DNA of 64,000 nt from Jeotgalicoccus saudimassiliensis (GCF_000756715.1 NZ_CCSE01000001.1:1766001-1830000); one strand, 5' to 3'; numbered from the stretch's first letter, positions 34,094 through 43,144 are shown. The notes: generated by a model not told the origin, from the letters alone. Program-made: numbers and translations.

Positions 34094-34925
34094 AGTTTAA
34101 TACTTTATCTACAACTTCGATTTTTTCTACTGAATTGTAAGCACCGTGTCTGACAACGCCGACATGCTCGTTCATCTGCCAGCCGTTTTTAATTGCGCTT
34201 GTTACGAATGCTTTCGCCTGCTGAACTGCTTCAAGCGGCTCTTTGCCGTTTGCCAGGTTTGCTGCGATTGATGCTGCGAAAGTACAGCCTGCACCGTGGT
34301 TAAATGCAGTATCGAATTTTTTCGATTCGAGCAGATGAAGTTCGCTGCCGTCGTAAAATACGTCGATTGCCGAATCACCTTCGATGCCTGTGCCGCCTTT
34401 AACGACAACGTAGTTCGCACCTTTAGCGTGAATTAATTTCGCCGCTTCCTTGATTTCATCGAGCGTGCGCGGTGTTTTAACACCCGCAAGGTGACCCGCT
34501 TCCACAAGGTTCGGTGTAACGACCGTGGCATTCGGAATCAGGTTCTCGATCATTGATTCCACAAGGCCGGGGTTAAGAACTTCATCGTCACCTTTACAGA
34601 CCATTACCGGGTCGACGACGAAATGCTTGGCATTTGAATTTAAAAATGCGTCCTTCGAAAGTTCTACAACTTCTTCTGAAGGCAGCATTCCCGTTTTAAT
34701 TACATCGGGATTTAAAGATAATGCTGTTTCCAGCTGGTTTTTAACATCTTCTATTGGGATTGGGCTCACACGGTGAGACCATGTTGATGGTTCCATTGAT
34801 ACTACAGTTGTTAACACACTGTAGCCGTAAGTTTCATGTTCCTGGAATGCTTTTAAATCTGCTGCGATTCCAGCGCCGCCGCTGACGTCGGTACCGGCTA
34901 TTGTTAACGTTTTTGCAAGTGCCAT
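34092..34925 (-). CDS. pdxK: Pyridoxine/pyridoxal kinase, ThiD-like
   Basis: 277 residues, ribokinase fold. N-terminal TIAGTDVSGGAGIAADLKAF is shared by HMP kinases and ThiD-like pyridoxal kinases; the anion-hole segment NHGAGCTFAASIAA has A in place of the T of typical ThiD, as in Bacillus and Staphylococcus PdxK. It makes pyridoxal phosphate by phosphorylating B6 vitamers, perhaps also HMP. It stands as a single transcript between two terminators. Confidence 0.85.
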   Translation of the reverse strand: MALAKTLTIAGTDVSGGAGIAADLKAFQEHETYGYSVLTTVVSMEPSTWSHRVSPIPIEDVKNQLETALSLNPDVIKTGMLPSEEVVELSKDAFLNSNAKHFVVDPVMVCKGDDEVLNPGLVESMIENLIPNATVVTPNLVEAGHLAGVKTPRTLDEIKEAAKLIHAKGANYVVVKGGTGIEGDSAIDVFYDGSELHLLESKKFDTAFNHGAGCTFAASIAANLANGKEPLEAVQQAKAFVTSAIKNGWQMNEHVGVVRHGAYNSVEKIEVVDKVLN

Positions 34926-35010
34926 TGTATTGCCCCCTAATTCTACTGATAGATATTGTCATTTTACTATAATTAGCCGTGTAATTCTAGAGCATTGCTT
35001 ATAACGATGA

Positions 35011-35016
35011 TATAAT
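35011..35016 (+). promoter_or_regulatory. Extended -10 promoter for the ung operon
   Basis: TGATATAAT, a consensus -10 with the TGn extension, lies 28 bases before the ung start. No clear -35 is visible. Confidence 0.6.
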
Positions 35017-35044
35017 GAATCTTTAGTATGGAGGAGCGTGGAAA

Positions 35045-35710
35045 ATGGCTGATTTAACATGGGAGGAAATCTTCCGCAGTATTACTAATAATCACGATTT
35101 TACGACGATGAGACAGACGCTGAATGAACGTTACAGAACGGGGGAAGTATATCCGCCGGAAGAAGAAGTGTACACGGCATTTGAGCTGACACCGTTTAAC
35201 GGTATTAAAGCAGTGGTGCTCGGTCAGGATCCGTACCACGGAAAAGGCCAGTCGCACGGTCTTGCGTTCTCGGTCAATGAAGGGATTAAAATACCGCCGT
35301 CACTCCGCAACATTTATAAAGAGCTGGAAAGCGACCTCGGCATCGTCCGGACATCCGGTAATCTGTCGGACTGGGCACGTGAAGGTGTACTCCTGTTAAA
35401 CACAGTGCTGACAGTAGACGCAGGTGATGCGAATTCGCACCGCGGACTCGGCTGGGAGAAGTTTACGGATGATATTATCCGCACGATTTCAAAAGAACAC
35501 GAGCATGTGGTTTTTATCTTGTGGGGGAATCCTGCACAAAAGAAAATTAAATTAATCGATACAGATAAACATAAAATTATTACGTCGGTGCACCCGAGTC
35601 CTTTATCTTCCTACAGAGGCTTCTTCGGGTCGAAACCGTTCAGCCAGACAAATGACTACCTGGAGTCAGTCGGGCGCGGAGCAATAGATTGGAGCGAACA
35701 GAATGAATAA
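35045..35710 (+). CDS. ung: Uracil-DNA glycosylase
   Basis: 221 residues, family 1. Water-activating GQDPYHG (about residues 60-66) and the DNA-intercalating [13 protein letters not shown] (near residue 185) are intact. It removes uracil from DNA in base-excision repair. First gene of an operon that matches ung-ywdI-...-ywdK of Bacillus; overlaps ywdI by eight bases. Confidence 0.97.
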   Translation: MADLTWEEIFRSITNNHDFTTMRQTLNERYRTGEVYPPEEEVYTAFELTPFNGIKAVVLGQDPYHGKGQSHGLAFSVNEGIKIPPSLRNIYKELESDLGIVRTSGNLSDWAREGVLLLNTVLTVDAGDANSHRGLGWEKFTDDIIRTISKEHEHVVFILWGNPAQKKIKLIDTDKHKIITSVHPSPLSSYRGFFGSKPFSQTNDYLESVGRGAIDWSEQNE

Positions 35711-35945
35711 GCGTATTGCAGCGGAATTGAAAAAGGAACTGAGTTTTATAGAAGCGGGCGTCGATGTGGAAAAGCATGCCTATGCGATGGAACGGCTCCT
35801 CGGCCTTCTGACGGACGCAGACGATAAACACCCGGAACCCGGAGTGAAATTAGAAGATAATGTGACAATATACCGTACGCCTATTGCAAAAACTGCGGCA
35901 GACGAGGATGATGACGGTAACGGCAAAGATATTTTTGATTTTTAA
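35703..35945 (+). CDS. ywdI: YwdI family protein (DUF5327)
   Basis: 80 residues, acidic, no membrane segment. A helical N-terminus of about 45 residues with [15 protein letters not shown] is followed by a low-complexity acidic tail ending in DIFDF. Small soluble proteins of this family stand after ung in bacilli and staphylococci; function unknown. Confidence 0.7.
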   Translation: MNKRIAAELKKELSFIEAGVDVEKHAYAMERLLGLLTDADDKHPEPGVKLEDNVTIYRTPIAKTAADEDDDGNGKDIFDF

Positions 35946-35963
35946 TGGAGGTCATCTCACCTA

Positions 35964-36230
35964 ATGATATTATTCATCATAGTTGGTTCAGTGTTTTTCA
36001 TTCTTTCTTTTGTGTTCGGCATTCATAGAAAAAATCTGAGGGAAAATCATATAAAACCGTGGAATAAAGCGTTGAAATATATGAGGTATACTTCACTGGC
36101 ACTAATTCTTGCAGGGCTTTTGTATGTGCCCGAAGTGCAAATATTAAAGTTCGGCGGATGGTTGTTTATTTTCAGTCTGATACTGTATTCAAGTTCGCTG
36201 TATCTTATTTTTATTAAAAACAGAGAGTAA
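35964..36230 (+). CDS. Small membrane protein of unknown function
   Basis: 88 residues with three hydrophobic segments (about 1-20, 40-58 and 62-82) joined by a basic loop (HRKNLRENHIKPWNKALKYMR). It has an acceptable GGAGG site 12 bases upstream and sits in the ung operon between ywdI and ywdK. Not recognised beyond its context. Confidence 0.7.
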   Translation: MILFIIVGSVFFILSFVFGIHRKNLRENHIKPWNKALKYMRYTSLALILAGLLYVPEVQILKFGGWLFIFSLILYSSSLYLIFIKNRE

Positions 36231-36249
36231 AGAGGGGTAAATTAATCAC

Positions 36250-36615
36250 ATGAAATTATTTATTATATTAGGTGCAGTCAATGCATTTATCGCCGTCGCG
36301 TGCGGTGCATTCGGTGCGCACGCACTGGAAGGAAAACTGAGCGATCATTATTTGGACGTATGGGAAACTGCAGTTAAATACCAGTTCTACCATGCACTTG
36401 GTCTGATTGCGATCGGCATTTTAATCCAGGTAACAGGCGCGCAGTTCCTCGTTGCAGCAGGATGGTTCATGACAGCAGGAATCGTGTTCTTTACAGGCTC
36501 ACTGATGGTGCTTGCATTCACGGGGATTTCTATTCTTGGTGCAGTCACACCTATAGGCGGCGTCATGTTCCTGATCAGCTGGACGCTGGTTATTATCGGA
36601 ATCGTAAAACTTTAG
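36250..36615 (+). CDS. ywdK: DUF423 membrane protein (YwdK)
   Basis: 121 residues, four predicted membrane helices. The first carries the family signature CGAFGAHALEGKL, followed by WETAVKYQFYHALGLI. DUF423 proteins are small conserved inner-membrane proteins without known function. Last gene of the ung operon; a terminator follows after 15 bases. Confidence 0.88.
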   Translation: MKLFIILGAVNAFIAVACGAFGAHALEGKLSDHYLDVWETAVKYQFYHALGLIAIGILIQVTGAQFLVAAGWFMTAGIVFFTGSLMVLAFTGISILGAVTPIGGVMFLISWTLVIIGIVKL

Positions 36616-36630
36616 TATTTATACGGGGGA

Positions 36631-36657
36631 GCCGGGACAATATGTCCCGGCTTTTTT
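36631..36657 (+). terminator. ung operon terminator
   Basis: GCCGGGACA (36631-36639) pairs with TGTCCCGGC (36643-36651), followed by six T residues. Confidence 0.92.
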
Positions 36658-36680
36658 GTATGGAGTGAAGTCTGTGATTG

Positions 36681-37205
36681 GAAGTTCTATGAAGGGGTTT
36701 CATAGGAATCCGTGGCGTTTGGAAGTTCTATGAAGGGGTTTCAAAGGAATCCGTGGCGTTTGGAAGTTCTATGAAGGGGTTTCAAAGGAATCCGTGGCGT
36801 TTGGAAGTTCTATGAACGTTCTTCATAGGAATCCGTGGCGTTTAGAAGTTCTATGAACGTTCTTCATAGGAATCCGCAGGGTTTGGAAGTTCTATGAAGG
36901 GGTTTCATAGGAATCCGTGGCGATTGGAAGTTCTATGAAGGGGTTTCATAGGAATCCGTGGCGATTGGAAGTTCTATGAAGGGGTTTCATAGGAATCCGT
37001 GGCGTTTGGAAGTTCTATGAAGGGGTTTCATAGGAATCCGTGGCGATTGGAAGTTCTATGAAGGGGTTTCATAGGAATCCGTGGCGTTTGGAAGTTCTAT
37101 GAAGGGGTTTCAAAGGAATCCAGAGAGTTTGGAAGTTCTATGAACGTTCTTCATAGGAATCCAGAGAGTTTAGAAGTTCTATGAAGGCTCTTCATAGAAC
37201 TCCGA
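36681..37205. repeat. Tandem array B of the 41-bp hairpin repeat (13 units)
   Basis: Units start every 41 bases from 36681 to 37173. The unit is the same as in array A (GAAGTTCTATGAA - centre - TTCATAGGAATCC - joint), but most centres read GGGGT and some read CGTTC, so the arrays have amplified separately. Three units have TTCAAAGG in place of TTCATAGG, which weakens one arm. The joint is GTGGCGTTT, GTGGCGATT or AGAGAGTTT. It fills most of the 750-base gap between ywdK and the gntR gene. Confidence 0.95.
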
Positions 37206-37257
37206 ATATCTTTATCGCCATAAATACCTACAGTACTAAAATATTTCAAACAAAATG

Positions 37258-37286
37258 TTTACAAATTACGCTATTGGTTATATAGT
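37258..37286 (+). promoter_or_regulatory. Promoter of the gntR-ABC operon
   Basis: TTTACA (37258-37263), 17-base spacer, TATAGT (37281-37286). The operator dyad covers the -10 and the predicted start. Confidence 0.6.
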
Positions 37287-37307
37287 TATATACATAGATA
37301 TATAACT
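37284..37307. promoter_or_regulatory. Operator dyad for the YtrA-type regulator
   Basis: AGTTATATA (37284-37292) and TATATAACT (37299-37307) form a perfect 9-base inverted repeat around a 6-base centre, overlapping the -10 of the gntR operon. GntR/YtrA proteins bind such dyads as dimers and are usually autoregulated. The left half and its surroundings recur at 39369 and 43216. Confidence 0.65.
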
Positions 37308-37366
37308 GGATGACCTAAACGCACAAAACATAAATAGGGCATGCATTAAAGAAAGGAGGACGCGCT

Positions 37367-37741
37367 GTGTCGAAGCTGCTGAATGAGAAGAAGCCGATTT
37401 TTGTACAGATCAGAGACTGGCTGGCTGATCAGATTATTGATGAAACACTTGTTGAACACGATAAAGTGCCGTCGACGAATGAAATTGTCACATATTTTAA
37501 AGTGAATCATATAACTGTATCGAAAGGTGTAACAGAACTTGTGGAAGAAGGCGTACTATACAAAAAACGGGGTGTTGGAATGTTTGTTGAAGAGGGGGCG
37601 CGCAAAAAACTGCTGGCATCGAGACGTGAAGGGTTTGTAGAGGAATACCTGAAGCCGATGCTTGAAGAGGCGAAGAAACTGGATTTAACAGAAAGTGATA
37701 TACAAAAAATGATCGATGTAAACAGGGGGGACAAAGAATGA
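37367..37741 (+). CDS. GntR family regulator, YtrA subfamily
   Basis: 124 residues, GTG start behind GAAAGGAGGA. The N-terminal winged helix-turn-helix (residues 8-75: PIFVQIRDWLADQII, PSTNEIVTYFKVNHITVSKG) is typical of GntR, and the short C-terminal helical dimerisation region without ligand domain marks the YtrA subfamily. These proteins repress linked ABC transporters and respond to cell-envelope stress in several Firmicutes. It overlaps the ATPase gene by four bases. Confidence 0.9.
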   Translation: MSKLLNEKKPIFVQIRDWLADQIIDETLVEHDKVPSTNEIVTYFKVNHITVSKGVTELVEEGVLYKKRGVGMFVEEGARKKLLASRREGFVEEYLKPMLEEAKKLDLTESDIQKMIDVNRGDKE

Positions 37742-38616
37742 CGTTAAAAATAAATAACGTAAGTTTAAATATTAAAAAAGAGACGATTCTGAGGGATATC
37801 AGTCTGGAACTTGAAGCGGGGAAAATTTACGGGCTCCTCGGGAGGAATGGTGCGGGGAAAACTTCACTGCTGTCGCTCATTGCATCTTACAGAAAAGCGA
37901 CGGATGGCAGTATCACACTGGACGGCAAGAAAGTATATGAGCAGGACGATGTGATGCAGCATATTAACTTCCTGTACAACCCGAAGGAAACGAGTACGGA
38001 AAACGATAAGATTACGGAATACATCGAATCGGGTTCGCTGTTCCGCAGTGACTTTGACGAGGCGTACGCGTATCGACTCCTAGACACATTCGACATCGAT
38101 ACGGATAAATCATACAGCGCACTGTCACAGGGGCAGCAGGCGGCAGTGAATGCAACGCTCGGTCTCGCATCGTTATCGAAAGTAACTATTTTTGATGAAG
38201 TGACGAACGGCATGGATGCACCGACACGAGAATTATTCTACGGCGAGGTACTTGAAGCGGCGAACCGCGCGGAACGTATTATCATTCTCTCGACGCATAT
38301 TATTTCGGAAATGGAGCACTTATTCGATGACATTATTATGATTCATAACGGACAGGTGCTGCTTCATGAACCGACTTTTGAACTGCTTGAGAAGGGCTAC
38401 ACGATCGCCGGTAAAGCGGAAAAAGTCAGAACGTTTACAGAAAACAAAAATGTAATTAACGTCAAATTCCTCGGTGCGCTGCAGATCGATACGGTGCTCG
38501 GCACCATTACACAGGAAGAGATGGAAACCGCTGAAGATAATCATCTGGACATTTCGCCGCTGAAACTGCAGGAAATGTTTATCAGCCTGACGGATAAAAA
38601 GAAAGATGGGAAGTGA
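37738..38616 (+). CDS. ABC transporter ATP-binding protein
   Basis: 292 residues. Walker A GRNGAGKTS near residue 37, signature LSQGQQAA, Walker B VTIFDEVTNGMD with the catalytic E, and H-loop LSTHIISEMEHLFDD are all present. The signature Q-G-Q-Q-A replaces the common S-G-G-Q. A C-terminal extension of about 80 residues follows, as in YtrB-type ATPases. It pairs with the permease immediately downstream as an exporter-like system under the GntR repressor. Confidence 0.92.
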   Translation: MTLKINNVSLNIKKETILRDISLELEAGKIYGLLGRNGAGKTSLLSLIASYRKATDGSITLDGKKVYEQDDVMQHINFLYNPKETSTENDKITEYIESGSLFRSDFDEAYAYRLLDTFDIDTDKSYSALSQGQQAAVNATLGLASLSKVTIFDEVTNGMDAPTRELFYGEVLEAANRAERIIILSTHIISEMEHLFDDIIMIHNGQVLLHEPTFELLEKGYTIAGKAEKVRTFTENKNVINVKFLGALQIDTVLGTITQEEMETAEDNHLDISPLKLQEMFISLTDKKKDGK

Positions 38617-38620
38617 TATT

Positions 38621-39289
38621 ATGACAACTAAACTAAAAGACATGACGAAGATTTTCACGGGTATTTTTCCGGTCTGGTCGCTGTGGTACCTCGGAATTCT
38701 GTTAATTATATATATCATCTCGAATATCTTTGCAAGTGACGGTATTACATCGTTCTTCGGTTTTGGCATGACTGCAAACCGCACATATCTGTTTGTGCTC
38801 GGGATTCTGTCGGTGCTGATGTTTACGGAATGGGCGGTAAATATGGGAGTCTCGAGAAAGACTTTCTATAAATCCTTAATGATTACAGGGCTGATTACTG
38901 CGGTGTTCATCACGGCAGTTACTGGGATTATCACGTTCGGACTTTCGTTTACACCGTTTGCAGGCGAATATATGACGCCGGAAGACATGAAATATTTAAG
39001 CGGGTTTGAGTACGGCGTTTTCCATTTCATCAGCGGTCTGATGTTCTGGGCGCTCGGTATACTCATTGCAGCGGCTTTTTACAGAGGGTTCTGGGCTGGA
39101 ATGCTGTCGATTTTTTCCGGACTCCTCGCACTGGTATTTCTGATTTTCAATGAACAGCTGCTGAACTACTTCAGCGTGCTCGGAAACATGTCAGTGCTTG
39201 TCGGGTATGCACTGCTGATTGCTTTAATACTCCTGTACAGCTGGATCGGTTTCAGAGTGATAAAAAATATACCGGTAAAATTCGGATAA
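38621..39289 (+). CDS. ABC transporter permease subunit
   Basis: 222 residues from the ATG at 38621 (GGGAAG site eight bases upstream); a start at 38606 inside the ATPase gene is also open. About six membrane helices, with no signal peptide. It resembles membrane partners of YtrB-like ATPases by size and context, not by a specific motif. A terminator follows, so gntR-ATPase-permease are one unit. Confidence 0.8.
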   Translation: MTTKLKDMTKIFTGIFPVWSLWYLGILLIIYIISNIFASDGITSFFGFGMTANRTYLFVLGILSVLMFTEWAVNMGVSRKTFYKSLMITGLITAVFITAVTGIITFGLSFTPFAGEYMTPEDMKYLSGFEYGVFHFISGLMFWALGILIAAAFYRGFWAGMLSIFSGLLALVFLIFNEQLLNYFSVLGNMSVLVGYALLIALILLYSWIGFRVIKNIPVKFG

Positions 39290-39299
39290 CAGTAAGGGG

Positions 39300-39326
39300 C
39301 CTCACCGGGTGTGAGGTTCTTTTTTA
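39300..39326 (+). terminator. ABC operon terminator
   Basis: CCTCAC (39300-39305) pairs with GTGAGG (39311-39316), followed by TTCTTTTTT. Confidence 0.85.
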
Positions 39327-39368
39327 TTGTGAAAAAGCAATTTTCAACAAATTCATACAGAAGAGGCG

Positions 39369-39412
39369 TATAGTTATATACAGAGACTTTTCTGAAAGGA
39401 AGGATAACTATA
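39369..39412 (+). promoter_or_regulatory. GntR-operator-like box and RBS-flanking inverted repeat, YczE-like copy 1
   Basis: TATAGTTATATACAGAGA (39369-39386) is the same as the sequence at the gntR promoter (37281) apart from one base. TATAGTTA (39369-39376) and TAACTATA (39405-39412) form an inverted repeat that encloses the AAAGGAAGG ribosome site. It could be an operator, a -10 element and a leader hairpin at once. Confidence 0.5.
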
Positions 39413-40165
39413 AAGCATATAAATATTACAGCTAAACGATTAACGTTATATCTTTTCGGTTTGTTTTTTCTTTCTGCGGGCGTAAGTTTATCGATACAGG
39501 CGAACCTCGGGGTTTCACCGGTGTCCTCACTGCCTTACGCACTGACTTTGACGACTGGTATTTCTATCGGCATGATGACGATAGCTGCCAACATTATGTT
39601 TATCGTTATTCAAATATTTTTAAGTAAACGATTTAATTTCAGAGAATCCGTCGTACAGATTTTAATTGCATTTCTCTTTGGATTTATGATGGATTTTACA
39701 CTATACCTTATACAGATGATGCCGGCGCCGGAATCATTGTTAATGCGCTTTGTATTTGTAGGGCTCAGCTTATTTGTAGTGTCTTTTGGACTGCTCGGCT
39801 ATTTCAGCGCGAAATTCCCGCTGATGCCCTATGACGAACTGACGCACGTCATCAGCGAGAAGTTCAGGATGCAGTTCGGTAAAGCAAAGGTGGCGAGCGA
39901 TCTGACGAACGTTATTGCAGCAGCGGTTATCTGTCTGATCTTTATTAATTCACCCGGCTCAATCGGTATCGGTACACTGCTTGCCGCGTATTTTGTCGGG
40001 AAGATTGTCGGCTGGATGATGAAGAAATATCAGCAACATTTAATCGAATGGACCGGACAGCGTAATGCCATTGCTGAAGAAGTTATAGAAACTGCAGCTC
40101 CGGAAAAAGAAACGGTCTTCGAAGACGAATTTCCGAAACCCGGGGAAAATCCGACAACACTATAA
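39392..40165 (+). CDS. YczE/YitT-like integral membrane protein, copy 1
   Basis: 257 residues if read from the CTG at 39392; no ATG, GTG or TTG precedes conserved sequence, so the start is uncertain (ATA at 39410 has the better ribosome-site spacing). About five membrane helices, beginning with LFFLSAGVSLSIQANLGVSP, the family signature, and a charged C-terminal tail ending in a Glu-rich stretch. YczE-type proteins are conserved membrane proteins; one in Bacillus affects a surfactin pathway, but no transport activity is shown. It is followed by an acyltransferase, and the pair is duplicated at 43239. Confidence 0.8.
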   Translation: MKGRITIKHINITAKRLTLYLFGLFFLSAGVSLSIQANLGVSPVSSLPYALTLTTGISIGMMTIAANIMFIVIQIFLSKRFNFRESVVQILIAFLFGFMMDFTLYLIQMMPAPESLLMRFVFVGLSLFVVSFGLLGYFSAKFPLMPYDELTHVISEKFRMQFGKAKVASDLTNVIAAAVICLIFINSPGSIGIGTLLAAYFVGKIVGWMMKKYQQHLIEWTGQRNAIAEEVIETAAPEKETVFEDEFPKPGENPTTL

Positions 40166-40173
40166 CAGACGTA

Positions 40174-40204
40174 AAGAATCTCCAGAGAGGGAGGTTCTTT
40201 TTTT
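40174..40204 (+). terminator. Terminator after YczE-like copy 1
   Basis: AAGAATCTCC (40174-40183) pairs with GGAGGTTCTT (40190-40199, one G-T pair), followed by T residues. Confidence 0.8.
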
Positions 40205-40302
40205 GTAATCGAATCGTTAAACAGGATATTACTTCCATTATGATAAAATATTTTATAACATATTACGCAATGCAGAAAATTAAAAGGGAAAGGAAACTTA
40301 CA

Positions 40303-41283
40303 ATGAACCGCATGCCGTTCTTTGATAACGCGCGATTGATTCTTATTTTTCTCGTAGTATTTGGTCATATGATTCAGCCGTTTGCGTCTGACTCGCAGCT
40401 AATCAACTCGATTTATGCTTTTATTTATATTTTCCATATGCCGATGTTTATCATGCTGGCAGGATTTTTCGCGAAAGGTATCGGTGAACCGAAGTACATT
40501 TTAAATCTTGCAAAAAAACTGCTGCTGCCGTATTTGATGTTCCAGGGTCTGTACACCGTGCTGTACTTTCTCCTCGGACGCGAAAGCTGGTATAACGGCA
40601 TACTGCATCCGCAATGGGCAATGTGGTTTTTAGTCAGTCTCTTCAGCTGGCATATTCTGCTCGTATTGTTTAAACGCATTCCGGCAATGGTGAGTGTTCC
40701 GGCGGCGATATTTCTCGGCATTGCTGTCGGCTACGTCGACCTGTCGTCATTCGGCCTCAGCCTGTCTCGGACGTTCGCATTTTTCCCGTTCTTTTTAGCG
40801 GGCTACTTTATGACGAAAGAGCATGTCACGCTGATAAAAACCAAAGGCTTAAGTATTGCGGGAATTATTTTTATGATTGCGCTGTTTACGTTTATTTATC
40901 TCTTTATCAACGTGGATGTGACGCTCGATACAGACTGGCTGTCAGGGGCTGTTGCATACAGACGTCTTGAAGCGGAAATCAGCGGCGGGCTGATGCGCCT
41001 CATTATTTATATTCTGGCGGCGCTGCTGATTATCAGCATGATTGCTTTAATACCGTCCGGTGATTACGGCTGGCTGACGAAAATCGGTGAGAAAACATTA
41101 TACGTTTATCTGCTGCACGGATTTATTATTCAGCCGTTCAGGGAGTTTGATATTTTATGGTACAACAAATGGTATGAAACATTCTGGCTCATACTGCTGT
41201 CGGCACTTGTTGTGATTGTGCTGTCGAGCAGACCTGTGGTCGCACTGACAAGGCCGTTAGTTGAATTGAAGTGGAAACAGTAG
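40303..41283 (+). CDS. Membrane acyltransferase (acyltransferase 3 family), intact copy
   Basis: 326 residues from the ATG at 40303 (AAAGGAAA upstream); the frame runs 21 codons further back without a ribosome site. About ten membrane helices. The first has FFDNARLILIFLVVFGHM with the family R and H residues, and the late YLLHGFIIQPFRE segment is characteristic. These enzymes acetylate sugars or wall polymers at the surface. It forms a pair with the YczE-like gene. The IS element begins 15 bases after its stop, where the broken paralogue has its terminator. Confidence 0.85.
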   Translation: MNRMPFFDNARLILIFLVVFGHMIQPFASDSQLINSIYAFIYIFHMPMFIMLAGFFAKGIGEPKYILNLAKKLLLPYLMFQGLYTVLYFLLGRESWYNGILHPQWAMWFLVSLFSWHILLVLFKRIPAMVSVPAAIFLGIAVGYVDLSSFGLSLSRTFAFFPFFLAGYFMTKEHVTLIKTKGLSIAGIIFMIALFTFIYLFINVDVTLDTDWLSGAVAYRRLEAEISGGLMRLIIYILAALLIISMIALIPSGDYGWLTKIGEKTLYVYLLHGFIIQPFREFDILWYNKWYETFWLILLSALVVIVLSSRPVVALTRPLVELKWKQ

Positions 41284-41328
41284 AGTGGTAAAAAGATGGG
41301 GCTGGGACATAAGTCTAGTCTCTAAATC

Positions 41329-41414
41329 AAAAAGCGCACTTGCTTTCCAGGGGCGTCGCGTGAGCCTGTAGTCTCACGCGACGCTACTCCCCTAGGAGTC
41401 AAGTGCGCTTTTTT
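41329..41414. repeat. Long imperfect palindrome at the IS left end
   Basis: AAAAGCGCACTTG (41330-41342) pairs with CAAGTGCGCTTTT (41400-41412); inside, AGGGGCGTCGCGTGAG (41349-41364) pairs with CTCACGCGACG (41373-41383) and CCCCT (41389-41393). It would form a long stem that ends in a T run just before the transposase, likely protecting it from outside transcription. Confidence 0.85.
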
Positions 41415-41501
41415 ATATGGAAATATACGATATATCTACAAAAAAATAAGACCCTCATATACAATGTAGTTACCACAACACACAAAGGAAAGAGGAATCT
41501 T

Positions 41502-43144
41502 ATGTATAAAAATTATAACATGAACCAAATCACACTGCCACTCGAAACAGAAATCCTGATCCCAGATAGCGATATATCAAAAGCGGTGCATACGCTGGTC
41601 GAAAGCATGCCGGAAGATGTGTTTGATGGCTTTAGACCCTCCCAGGGCGCGTCGTCCTATCATCCCAAAATGATGCTGAAAATCTTACTCTGTGCCTACA
41701 GCCAGTCTGCATTTTCCGGTCGTAAAATCGAAGCATTACTGCAGGACAGTATCCGAATGATGTGGCTGGCCCAAAATCAAACTCCATCGTATCGAACGAT
41801 TAACCGATTCCGCGCGCATCCGAAGATGGCTGCGCTGCTTCAATCTGCATTCATCCAGTTTAGAACTCAGCTGGAATCCAATGGCTTAATTGAGTCGGAT
41901 GCGATTTTTATAGACGGTACAAAAATTGAAGCGAATGCCAATAAGTATACGTTTGTCTTTAGAAAGAATATCGACCGGCACGAAGCTGCGTTGCTGGAAA
42001 AATCCAAAGCAAAATATGAAGCCCTGGTTGAATCAGAAGTGATTCCGGAAATGATTCGGGAATCGGAGGGGCCATTAACGGCATCAGAATTGGCGCATAT
42101 CCATACGCAACTGATAGAAAGCGAAACCGGTTTAACTGAACAGATTAACGGTACGGAAGATATGCCAACCCGTAAAGCCATTCGGTCGGAACGCTCAGAG
42201 ATTCGCAAATCCAAGAAAGCGATGAAGGATTACTTGGACCGACGGCTCAACTACCAGAGACAACGCTCACTGATGGGCGATCGCAACAGTTATTCCAAAA
42301 CCGATACGGATGCGACATTCATGAGAATGAAAGATGATCACATGCAGAACGGTCAGTTGAAATCCGGATATAACTTACAGATTGCGACCAACAATCAGTT
42401 TGTACTGGGATACGATATTTATTGGAATCCCACCGATACCCGCACGCTCGATCCATTTCTTCATACGATGCAGCACACGTTCCAACACCTGCCGGAATAT
42501 ATTGTCGCCGATGGAGGGTATGGCAGTGAATTCAATTATGAGTGCGTGGCCGACAAATATGAACGTGAGGCATTGATTCCCTACAATACGTACTATAAAG
42601 AACAAAAGAAACGGTATAAAACAGATGCGATACATCCGAATCATTGGGAATATAACGAAATCGATGATTACTATGTCTGTCCGAACAATCGCCGACTACC
42701 TTTGAAACGTCATACCACTCGAACGGACACATATGGTTATCAGCGAGTATTTAAAATATATGAATGCGAGGACTGTCGGGATTGTCCGTTGATGGCGTTG
42801 TGTAAAACATCTGCACCGGACCAGCGGAACGGATTCAAAAAAATATGAACCTGGAGTATTTCAAAGCCCAGGTGACGCAGACGCTTTCAAGCCCAGAAGG
42901 TCGACGTCGATACGCCCAACGCAAAATCGATGTCGAAACGACTTTTGGGAATTTGAAGGCGAATTTAGGGTTCACTCGGATGTCTGTACGAGGGAAAGAT
43001 CCGGTGCGTAACGAGCTGGGCATCGCTTTAATGGCGGTGAACCTGAGAAAACTCGTCCGGCAACCTGTACTTTCTATACTCAAACAATCACAAAACGGCT
43101 TGGACATCTTAAAATCAAGATGTCCAAGCCGTTTCTCTTATTGA
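41502..43144 (+). pseudogene. IS1182-family transposase, frameshifted
   Basis: Two frames encode one transposase: 41502-42848 (448 residues, start behind AGGAAAGAGG) and 42845-43144 (99 residues). The first has the N-terminal domain (GASSYHPKMMLKILLCAYSQ), the DDE-domain entry (DAIFIDGTKIEANANKYTF) and VADGGYGSEFNY; the second carries the last catalytic part (RKIDVETTFGNLKAN with the E). The break is in a run of seven A at 42837-42843: one more A restores a single frame of about 547 residues. Thus inactive unless slippage occurs. Confidence 0.88.
43096..43136 (+). terminator. Terminator hairpin at the transposase end
   Basis: CGGCTTGGACATCTT (43096-43110) pairs perfectly with AAGATGTCCAAGCCG (43117-43131), followed by TTTCTCTTATT. 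It is inside the last codons of the transposase. Confidence 0.8.

Noticed and set aside
31535-37205. CRISPR arrays
   Set aside because: Units are contiguous and nearly the same over all 41 bases, with no unique spacers, and no cas genes are in the window.
42845-43144. Separate 99-residue gene after the transposase
   Set aside because: It is the C-terminal catalytic part of the same transposase, displaced by one base.
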